In this document: positions 9,913 through 16,658 of the stretch, in pieces
How the letters are laid out: each line of letters opens with the position of its first letter
How positions within the stretch are numbered: the first letter of the stretch is position 1
Assembly (NCBI GenBank): GCA_021775755.1
Contig: JAJFHE010000023.1
Location: 59,951 to 123,950, forward strand
Direction of reading: 5' to 3'
Length of the DNA: 64,000 nt
Origin: Hyphomicrobiales bacterium
GTDB lineage: Bacteria > Pseudomonadota > Alphaproteobacteria > Rhizobiales > JAJFHB01
Notes under the pieces: generated by a model
Database searches by the model: none
What the model was told of the DNA's origin: nothing
What the model saw: only the letters and a program-made list of their open reading frames with translations
Made by a program: the position numbers and the translations under genes

Positions 9913-10503
9913 TCAGCCGGGGTTTCCGGGCGACCAAATCCGTTGTGGTGGAATGTGCACGGCAACCTTGTCGCCGGTTAGGATGGCGCCGGGGCGCTCA
10001 ACCCATGCGGTGATGCCGCGACGACCGAGGGCGGCCTTGGGGAACGCCGTTCCCTTGCCCGGGCAGTAGGTCTCGATGACATCACCTGGATATTTGCAGG
10101 GCCCGTTCTCCATGTCCACGACAAGCGACGCGCCGCCATCGAACATCAGGCGCGAAGACGGAGGCAGTTGTGTGAGATCGGGGATACCGCTTAACAGAAG
10201 ATTGGCGCCGACCCATTCCGGTTCGAGACCCGGCACGCCCATTTCATCGGCGATTACGGCAAGCTCTTCGTGCGAGAGGATTGAAATCTGCCGCGTATTA
10301 CGGATTTCGGTGCCTATTTCATATTGCGCCCTGACCCGCACACAGCTTGCGCGCGTTTCGCCGCCATGACAGTCGCCGTCGAACCCTGCATAGGTGACCG
10401 CAACCTCACCGACCCGCTGCTTTTCAAGGCCGGGTTCGCGTTGAGTGCTGAGCAGAACCGCTTCGACGCGCCCGGATGTCTTCGTAGGCCGCAGGATGGG
10501 CAT
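9913..10503 (-). CDS. MOSC domain protein
   Basis: MOSC domains, found at the C-terminus of Mo-cofactor sulfurases and in YiiM-type proteins, are thought to carry sulfur or bind Mo-cofactor. This 196-residue stand-alone version shows the pattern expected: VGEVAVTYAGFDGDCHGGE early, then RQISILSHEEL, EWVGANLLLSGI and VDMENGPCKYPGDVI, the last including the conserved cysteine position. I start at the ATG at 10503; the frame is open 6 codons further. Its place between fdsA and the fdhD-mobAB-moeA genes supports a job in maturation of the molybdoenzyme. The specific reaction is not known. Confidence 0.9.
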   Translation of the reverse strand: MPILRPTKTSGRVEAVLLSTQREPGLEKQRVGEVAVTYAGFDGDCHGGETRASCVRVRAQYEIGTEIRNTRQISILSHEELAVIADEMGVPGLEPEWVGANLLLSGIPDLTQLPPSSRLMFDGGASLVVDMENGPCKYPGDVIETYCPGKGTAFPKAALGRRGITAWVERPGAILTGDKVAVHIPPQRIWSPGNPG

Positions 10504-10539
10504 AGGCGCTCTTTCAAACAAACATCAACTTGCGCAAAA

Positions 10540-13308
10540 TCACTCCGCCGCGGCGCTCGCCTCAACGGGCGAGATGCGTGCCGCACAGAACTTGAACTCC
10601 GGGATCTTGCCGAACGGATCAAGCTTTGGATTTGTCAGAACGTTTGCGGCTGCTTCGACATAGGCGAAGGGAATGAACACGACGCCCGACGGCACCGCGT
10701 CATCGGCTCGCGCCAGAAGTTCGATGGTCCCGCGCCGCGTTTCAACGCGCACCATATCGCCCGGCACAATGCCGAATTTTGCGATATCGACAGAGTTCAT
10801 CTGGGCGCTGGGCCCAGGTTCGATGGCGTCGAGGTTGCTGGCACGGCGCGTCATGGCGCCGGTATGCCAGTGTTCAAGCTGGCGGCCCGTGGTGAGAATA
10901 AAGGGATAGTCCGCGTCGGGCTGCTCGTCGGGCGGAACAATATCCGCCGGCACGAACTTGCCAAGCCCGCTCGCGGTCGGGAAACGGTCCCCGAAGACAA
11001 TGTCGTTGCCCGGTCTGTCGGGCGCATCGCAGGGGTAGGTGACGGAGTTTTCGCGCTCCAGCCTCTCCCAGGTGATGTTGTCGAGCGATGGCATGGCGAG
11101 CTTCATTTCCGCGAACACGTCGGCTGGAGCGTCATAGGTCCAGTCCAAGCCGATACGCCGTGCAAGCTCCTGAGTAATCCACCAATCGGGCCGCGCCTCA
11201 CCCGGCGCATCGATGGCCTTGCGGCCCATCTGCACCTGACGGTTGGTGTTGCTCACCGTGCCGTCTTTTTCAGGCCACGCGGTGGCCGGCAGGACAACAT
11301 CGGCGAACATTGCGGTTTCGGTCAGGAAAATGTCCTGCACCACCAGATGATCGAGCTTTGCAAGCGCTTCGCGGGCGTGGTTGGCATCGGGGTCCGACAT
11401 CGCCGGATTTTCGCCGAGCACATACATGCCGTTGATATCGCCATCGTAAATCGCGTCGATGATCTCGACAACCGTGAGCCCGGGTTCGGGATCGAGTTCT
11501 GTTTCCCAGAGCTTTTCGAACTTCAGGCGGTTGGCATCCTCGCCGACGCGCGCATAGTCGGGATAGACGAGCGGGATAAGCCCGGCGTCGGAGGCGCCCT
11601 GCACATTGTTCTGGCCGCGCAGCGGATGCAGGCCTGTGCCCTTGCGCCCGATCTGGCCGGTCATCAGCGCAAGCGAGATGAGGCAGCGCGCATTGTCGGT
11701 GCCGTGCACATGTTGCGACACGCCCATGCCCCAGAACACGATTGCCGCATTCGCCTTGGCGTACTTTCGCGCCACGGTGCGGATGACATCCGGTTCGATG
11801 CCGCAGACCGAGGCCATGGCTTCGGGAGTGAATTTCTTGAGATGTTCCTTGAGTTTGTCGAAACCATCCGTGTGCGCCTGCACATACTGGGCGTCGTAAA
11901 GCCCTTCCTCGCAGATCACATGCATCATCGCGTTGAGCAGCGAGACATCGCCACCCGGCTTGAACTGCAGCATATGGGTTGCGTATTTTTTCAGCGCATG
12001 GCTGCGCGGGTCCATGATGATGAGGGTCGCGCCGGCTTTCGCGGCTTGCTTGAAGTAGGTCGCGGCGACGGGATGATTGTTGGTCGGGCTAGCCCCAATG
12101 ACGATGATGACGTCACTGTCGCGCACCGCCGTAAACGGCGCGGTGACCGCGCCGGAGCCGATGGTTTCCATCAATGCGGCAACGGACGAGGCATGACAAA
12201 GCCTGGTGCAGTGGTCGACGTTGTTTGAGCCGAAACCGGTGCGCACCAGCTTCTGGAAGAGATAAGCCTCTTCGTTGGAACACTTCGCCGAGCCGAAGCC
12301 CGCGAGCGCCTTGCGGCCGTTTTCATCGCGAATACGTTTCAGGCCCGATGCCGCAAAATCAAGCGCCTCTTCCCAGGTAGCTTCGCGGAAATTTTCCAGC
12401 GGATTTGCCGGGTCCATGTCGGGCTGCGGGCTTTTCGCAACGCCGTCCTTGCGGATCAGCGGAACGGTGAGGCGTTCGGGGTTCGACACATAGTCAAACC
12501 CGAACCGCCCTTTAACACATAGCCGGTTCTCGTTCGCGGGTCCGCCGGTGCCCTCGACATAGGCGATCTCGTTATCGCGGATCTTGTAGGTGATCTGGCA
12601 GCCGACACCGCAATAGGGGCACACGCTGTCGACTTCGCGGTCGGCCTTGCGCGAGCCGCGGCCGTGCTGATCGACGATCGACGACGGCATCAACGCGCCG
12701 GTCGGGCAGGCCTGCACGCATTCGCCACACGCGACGCAGGTGCTCGCCCCCATGGGATCGTCGAAATCGAACACGATCTTGGAGTGGGCGCCGCGGTAGG
12801 CGAGCCCGATGACATCGTTGACCTGAACTTCGCGGCACGCACGGACGCACAGATTGCAGTGAATGCACGCATCTAGATTGACGCGCATCGCCGGGTGCGA
12901 GGGATCGGGCGCGGGTGCGGTGCGCGCGGGGAACCTGCTGGCCGATACTTCCTGCACATCGGCCCATTTCCAGAATGTCGAAAGGTCGTCATGGGCATCG
13001 GCCTTTGCCGGCTGGTCGGCGGCCAGAAGTTCGACCACCATCTTGCGCGCGGCACTGGCACGGTCGGACTGCGACGTGACCTTCATGCCCTCGCCCGGCG
13101 TGCGGATGCACGATGCGGCAAGTGTGCGCTCGCCCTCGATCTCGACCATGCAGGCGCGGCAATTGCCATCGGAACGGTAGCCCGGCGCATCCTTCCAGCA
13201 CAGATGCGGAATGTCGGTACCCTGGCGTTTGGCCACCTGCCAGATGGTCTCGCCGGCTTCGGCCTCGACGCTCACGCCGTCCAGTTCAAAGGTAATCTTG
13301 TCGCTCAT
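10540..13308 (-). CDS. fdsA: NAD-dependent formate dehydrogenase, catalytic alpha subunit
   Basis: Catalytic subunit oxidising formate to CO2 with a bis-MGD molybdenum (or tungsten) centre; cytoplasmic, 922 residues. In order: an N-terminal [2Fe-2S] ferredoxin-like domain (LCWKDAPGYRSDGNCRAC), a ferredoxin-like region with two [4Fe-4S] motifs (CIHCNLCVRAC and CVACGECVQACP), then the molybdopterin domain with its own cluster (CPYCGVGC). The active site reads TRLCHASSV, with Mo-ligand Cys371 and catalytic His372, and the conserved Arg is present in LHPLRGQNNVQG. It therefore uses Cys rather than selenocysteine. Electrons go through its clusters to FdsB and NAD+. Start: ATG at 13308. It follows fdsGB and a cupin gene. 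No delta subunit (FdsD) gene is visible nearby. Confidence 0.95.
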   Translation of the reverse strand: MSDKITFELDGVSVEAEAGETIWQVAKRQGTDIPHLCWKDAPGYRSDGNCRACMVEIEGERTLAASCIRTPGEGMKVTSQSDRASAARKMVVELLAADQPAKADAHDDLSTFWKWADVQEVSASRFPARTAPAPDPSHPAMRVNLDACIHCNLCVRACREVQVNDVIGLAYRGAHSKIVFDFDDPMGASTCVACGECVQACPTGALMPSSIVDQHGRGSRKADREVDSVCPYCGVGCQITYKIRDNEIAYVEGTGGPANENRLCVKGRFGFDYVSNPERLTVPLIRKDGVAKSPQPDMDPANPLENFREATWEEALDFAASGLKRIRDENGRKALAGFGSAKCSNEEAYLFQKLVRTGFGSNNVDHCTRLCHASSVAALMETIGSGAVTAPFTAVRDSDVIIVIGASPTNNHPVAATYFKQAAKAGATLIIMDPRSHALKKYATHMLQFKPGGDVSLLNAMMHVICEEGLYDAQYVQAHTDGFDKLKEHLKKFTPEAMASVCGIEPDVIRTVARKYAKANAAIVFWGMGVSQHVHGTDNARCLISLALMTGQIGRKGTGLHPLRGQNNVQGASDAGLIPLVYPDYARVGEDANRLKFEKLWETELDPEPGLTVVEIIDAIYDGDINGMYVLGENPAMSDPDANHAREALAKLDHLVVQDIFLTETAMFADVVLPATAWPEKDGTVSNTNRQVQMGRKAIDAPGEARPDWWITQELARRIGLDWTYDAPADVFAEMKLAMPSLDNITWERLERENSVTYPCDAPDRPGNDIVFGDRFPTASGLGKFVPADIVPPDEQPDADYPFILTTGRQLEHWHTGAMTRRASNLDAIEPGPSAQMNSVDIAKFGIVPGDMVRVETRRGTIELLARADDAVPSGVVFIPFAYVEAAANVLTNPKLDPFGKIPEFKFCAARISPVEASAAAE

Positions 13309-13349
13309 GACTGCGCCACCTCGGCTGTCTTTGAAGCCCTTACCGGGAC

Positions 13350-13637
13350 TTATTGCTTGAGTTCGACTTCAACGAAATGAAACTCGTAGTCGTTGGCGTT
13401 GATCACGTTGTGGTGCACGCCCTTGCCGCGGAAATACGAAACACCATGCGTCAGGTCGCTCATGGTTTCGCCACCGTCGGGCGCGACAATCCTGAGCGTT
13501 CCGGTCAGCCCCGGCACGACGATGTAGTCCATTTCATGAATGTGAAATCCGGTTTCTGCACCCGGCGCAAAACGCCATTCGGTTACACGCACCTGATCGT
13601 TGTCGATCTGTACGGTGGGGACTGCAGCTTGGCTCAT
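13350..13637 (-). CDS. small cupin-domain protein
   Basis: A 95-residue single-domain cupin. The metal-binding first motif is seen in GAETGFHIHEMDYIVVPG and the second in YFRGKGVHHNVINAND, giving several His and a Glu for one metal ion. Start: ATG at 13637 with GGAGG 8 bases upstream; it overlaps the fdsGB stop as ATGA. Small cupins have many roles (dioxygenases, isomerases, sensors), so no reaction is assigned. Placement between the two structural genes of the formate dehydrogenase makes it unlikely to be a passenger; regulation or metal handling for the enzyme are guesses. Confidence 0.85.
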   Translation of the reverse strand: MSQAAVPTVQIDNDQVRVTEWRFAPGAETGFHIHEMDYIVVPGLTGTLRIVAPDGGETMSDLTHGVSYFRGKGVHHNVINANDYEFHFVEVELKQ

Positions 13638-15337
13638 GAAATATCCTCCGGAAAATGCTTTATCACTGACAGGATCGGATTGGGGGCGGCCTGGCCGAGG
13701 CCGCAAATTGAGGCGTCGGCCATCGCCGTCGACAGCTCACCAAGCAACTCGCGATCCCATTTTTTCTCCGACATCAAGACGACCGCCTTTTCGCAGCCGA
13801 CCCGGCAGGGCGTGCACTGACCGCAGCTTTCGTCTTCGAAGAATTTGAGCAGGTTGGTAGCCACATAACCCATGTCGTCGCGATCGGAGAGGATCACAAC
13901 GGCATGGCTGCCGACGAAGGAGCCATGTTTCTCAAGCTCTCCGAAATCAAGATCGATATCGCCCATCGACGCCGGCAGGACACCGCCTGACGGCCCGCCC
14001 GGCAGATATCCTTTGAACGTGTGGCCGTCGAGCATACCGCCGCAGTGACCCTCGATCAGTTCGCGCACCGTAAGGCCGGCAGGCACAAGCTTGACGCCCG
14101 GCTCTTTCACGCGGCCCGAGACGGAATAGGACCGCAGGCCCTTGTGATCGCCTTTGCCCTCGCCGGCAAACCATTCGGCACCCTTGTTCAGGATTTCCGG
14201 CATCCAGTAGACAGTCTCGACATTGTGGACGAGCGTCGGGCGGTTGAAGAGCCCGACCTGGGCGACATAGGGCGGGCGGTGGCGCGGCAGGCCACGCTTG
14301 CCTTCGATCGATTCGATCATTGCCGATTCTTCGCCGCAGATATAAGCGCCGGCGCCGCGGCGCAGCTGCACATAGCCGGGTTCGGAGACACCTTCGGCTT
14401 CGAGTTTTGCGATTTCGGCAAGCAGGATTTCGCGCACGGCCGGGTATTCATCGCGCAGATAAATGTAGGCCGCCTCCGCGTCGACGCCCCAGGCCGCGAT
14501 GAGCATGCCTTCAAGAAACTGGTGCGGCCTTGATTCCAGATAGTGCCGGTCCTTGAAGGTGCCGGGCTCGCCCTCGTCCGCGTTGATGCAGAGATAGCGC
14601 GGGCCCTCTCCGGCGCGCACGAACTGCCACTTGCGGCCGGAGGGAAATCCCGCGCCGCCAAGGCCGCGCAGGCCGGCTTCCAGCAGTGTCTCCGCCACGC
14701 CGTCCGGCGTATGAGTGCCGTCGCGGCAAGCCTTCAGAGCGCCATAGCCACCTTCTGCAATATAGGCATCGTAGCTTTGATAGCCGGGAACTATCGGCGC
14801 CGTGTCGCGCGCCGCGGCGGTTTCCAAAAGCCCCTCGGCGGTGACATGGTCGAGATAGTTGTGTCCGACCGCGGCAGCCGGCGCCGACTGGCAGCGGCCC
14901 ATGCAGGGCGCATGCACAACGCGCACGTCGCCGGGTACCATGTCCTTGAGCTTTGCAAGCAGGTCTTCCGATCCCTCGAGCGCGCAGCTCAAACTGTCGC
15001 ACACGCGGATGGTAACTTCGGGTGGCGCTGTCTCGCCTTCACGCACCACATCGAAGTGGTGATAGAACGTCGCAACCTCGAAGACCTCCGCCATGGGCAG
15101 TCTCATCTCGGTGGCAAGGGCCGCAAGATGGGCGGCGGAGAGGTGGCCGTGCGTATCCTGTATCAGGTGGAGATGTTCGATCAGAAGGTCGCGCCGGCGC
15201 GGACGGCTGCCGAGCAGGCTTTGTATCTCCGCGAGCGCGCCCGCATCGACCTGTCGGCCTTTTGGAAAAGCGCGCACCTTGCGCCGCTTGCCCGTATCGC
15301 CCGGACGAACCGGTTTAAAATCCGTTGTCGCCGTCAT
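13634..15337 (-). CDS. fdsB: NAD-dependent formate dehydrogenase, fused gamma-beta (NuoE-NuoF-like) subunit
   Basis: Diaphorase subunit that moves electrons from FdsA to NAD+. The first about 160 residues are NuoE-like (FdsG) with a [2Fe-2S] pattern in RVCDSLSCALEG and APCMGRCQSAP; the rest is NuoF-like. FMN binding is shown by GLRGLGGAGFPSGRKW, NADH binding by INADEGEPGTFKDR and ICGEESAMIESIEGKRG, and the [4Fe-4S] cluster by ESCGQCTPCRVGC near the end. Thus FdsG and FdsB, separate in Rhodobacter capsulatus, are one 567-residue protein here. Start: ATG at 15337; the frame is open further but runs into the promoter region. First gene of the operon. A 17-bp palindrome at 15384-15400 lies just upstream. 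Confidence 0.94.
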   Translation of the reverse strand: MTATTDFKPVRPGDTGKRRKVRAFPKGRQVDAGALAEIQSLLGSRPRRRDLLIEHLHLIQDTHGHLSAAHLAALATEMRLPMAEVFEVATFYHHFDVVREGETAPPEVTIRVCDSLSCALEGSEDLLAKLKDMVPGDVRVVHAPCMGRCQSAPAAAVGHNYLDHVTAEGLLETAAARDTAPIVPGYQSYDAYIAEGGYGALKACRDGTHTPDGVAETLLEAGLRGLGGAGFPSGRKWQFVRAGEGPRYLCINADEGEPGTFKDRHYLESRPHQFLEGMLIAAWGVDAEAAYIYLRDEYPAVREILLAEIAKLEAEGVSEPGYVQLRRGAGAYICGEESAMIESIEGKRGLPRHRPPYVAQVGLFNRPTLVHNVETVYWMPEILNKGAEWFAGEGKGDHKGLRSYSVSGRVKEPGVKLVPAGLTVRELIEGHCGGMLDGHTFKGYLPGGPSGGVLPASMGDIDLDFGELEKHGSFVGSHAVVILSDRDDMGYVATNLLKFFEDESCGQCTPCRVGCEKAVVLMSEKKWDRELLGELSTAMADASICGLGQAAPNPILSVIKHFPEDIS

Positions 15338-15383
15338 TTCCGCCCTAACATTGCCACGCGTTCCAATCCCAGGCCCGCTGTTC

Positions 15384-15400
15384 TGGTATACATAATACCA
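15384..15400. promoter_or_regulatory. 17-bp palindrome, candidate operator of the fds operon
   Basis: TGGTATACATAATACCA has perfect 6-bp arms around a 5-base AT-rich centre. It lies 47 bases upstream of the fdsGB start and 150 bases upstream of the TusA-like start, in the divergent promoter region. The shape resembles operators of GntR-family regulators, but no such regulator is in the window. Confidence 0.5.
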
Positions 15401-15549
15401 CAGCCGGGTTTCTCCGCCACAGGCAATACATAAACCGCGTCTTTCAGGCAAGACGCCAGCACGGTCATGCCGCGAAAAAACACTCTGCTTGGGCACCGAG
15501 GCAATGCCTGCTAAACGACTACACGAACCGACCCGAATGTGAAAGCGAA

Positions 15550-15780
15550 ATGACCACCGCCGAACACCATCTCGATGTCAAAGGGCTGTTGTGCCCGTTG
15601 CCGGTTCTGAAGGCCCGAAAGCGCCTTCAAGGCCTTACTCCAGGTGCAATTTTGACTGTTGAGGCCACAGATCCCGCGTCGGTGATCGATTTTCCGCATT
15701 TTTGCAATGAAAGCGGCCATGAACTCGTTGAGCAGAGTGAGACCGCAGGGACATTTTTTTTCAGGATAAAGCGCATATGA
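15550..15780 (+). CDS. TusA-like sulfur carrier protein
   Basis: A 76-residue SirA/TusA/YeeD-family protein with the signature KGLLCPLPVLKARKRL; Cys15 carries the persulfide. TusA proteins relay sulfur from cysteine desulfurase to tRNA thiolation and influence sulfur flow to the molybdenum cofactor and FdhD. Start: ATG at 15550. Its TGA overlaps the ATG of the next gene (ATGA), so the two are coupled. It is divergent from the formate dehydrogenase operon that carries fdhD, which fits a sulfur-delivery role for that enzyme; this is inference from position. A general tRNA role cannot be excluded. Confidence 0.9.
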   Translation: MTTAEHHLDVKGLLCPLPVLKARKRLQGLTPGAILTVEATDPASVIDFPHFCNESGHELVEQSETAGTFFFRIKRI

Positions 15781-16646
15781 CGCCCGCCTTGAACGAGTTC
15801 AGCCCGCTCAAGCGGGTCCTGCTGCGCGACCCGCGCGCCGCGTTTGAAAACGAAGATCGCATTGCCCGGGAGTGGCGGGATCTGGCGTATCACGCCGCAC
15901 CGGACTTTGAGCGTGCGCTCGGCGAGTACGACGAGTTCATGAACCTGTTGCGCGACGCAGGGGCCGAAACGGTGTGCCTCGACGCGGACGAACAGCTGTC
16001 GCTGGATTCGCTTTATGTGCGCGACAGCCTGATCTGCACTCCCCGGGGCCTGGTGTGCGCCGCCATGGGCAAGCCGGCACGGGCAAGCGAGCCGCTGATC
16101 AATGGCAGGCTTGCGCAGATACTGGGTGATGAGGTGATCGGCGGGATTTCCGGTTCGGGTCGCGTCGAGGGCGGCGACCTCGTGTGGCTCGACGATGAAA
16201 CGCTGCTTGCCGGCCACACCTACCGCACGAACGCCGAAGGCATTCGCCAGCTTTCCGCCCTCGTGGCGCCCGACGCCACCGTCCACACATTTCACATGCC
16301 GCATTACAAGGGGCCAAGCGATGTGTTTCATCTGATGTCGGTCCTGAGCCCGATCGATCGGGATCTGGCGCTGGTCTACAGGCCACTCGCTCCCGTTCCG
16401 CTGCTGGAGTTCTTGAGCGAGCGCGGCATCGGCTTCGTCGATGTGCCGGACGAGGAGTTCGAAAGCATGGGCTGCAATGTGCTGGCCACCGCGCCGCGGC
16501 GCTGCATCATGGTTGAAGGCAATCCGGAAACGCGGCGGCGCCTGGAAGCCGCAGGCGCCCATGTCGATGTCATTACCGCGTCGGAGATCTGCCGCAAGGG
16601 CGAAGGCGGCCCGACCTGCCTGACACGGCCGGTGCTCCGCGGCTAG
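15777..16646 (+). CDS. dimethylarginine dimethylaminohydrolase (DDAH)-like hydrolase
   Basis: A 289-residue member of the amidinotransferase/DDAH superfamily, a five-bladed propeller fold that attacks guanidino groups with a cysteine. The catalytic set is visible: GRVEGGDLVW (Asp region), KGPSDVFHLM with His185, and GGPTCLTRP with nucleophile Cys281 near the C-terminus. Length and motif order match DDAH, which releases citrulline and dimethylamine from methylated arginine; the exact substrate is unproven. It overlaps the TusA-like gene by 4 bases and ends 8 bases before the convergent molybdoenzyme gene, inside a short CTAG-flanked sequence. Dimethylamine could feed C1 metabolism and so formate, which would explain the neighbourhood; this is a guess. 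Confidence 0.88.
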   Translation: MTPALNEFSPLKRVLLRDPRAAFENEDRIAREWRDLAYHAAPDFERALGEYDEFMNLLRDAGAETVCLDADEQLSLDSLYVRDSLICTPRGLVCAAMGKPARASEPLINGRLAQILGDEVIGGISGSGRVEGGDLVWLDDETLLAGHTYRTNAEGIRQLSALVAPDATVHTFHMPHYKGPSDVFHLMSVLSPIDRDLALVYRPLAPVPLLEFLSERGIGFVDVPDEEFESMGCNVLATAPRRCIMVEGNPETRRRLEAAGAHVDVITASEICRKGEGGPTCLTRPVLRG

Positions 16647-16658
16647 AGCATGATCTAG
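16643..16658. repeat. 16-bp CTAG-flanked motif between convergent genes
   Basis: CTAGAGCATGATCTAG: the left CTAG holds the TAG stop of the DDAH-like gene and the right CTAG, read on the minus strand, holds the TAG stop of the FDH-like gene. A related CTAGAGCTTAATC lies at 49812-49824 after the Rieske gene. Similar AGAGCATGATC words are, from memory, common between genes in Rhizobiales. Confidence 0.5.

Noticed and set aside
10324..12228. A 634-codon plus-strand open frame opposite fdsA
   Set aside because: It is antisense to a clear fdsA reading frame; its composition (Arg/His/Gly-rich, no domains) is the usual shadow of a GC-rich gene.
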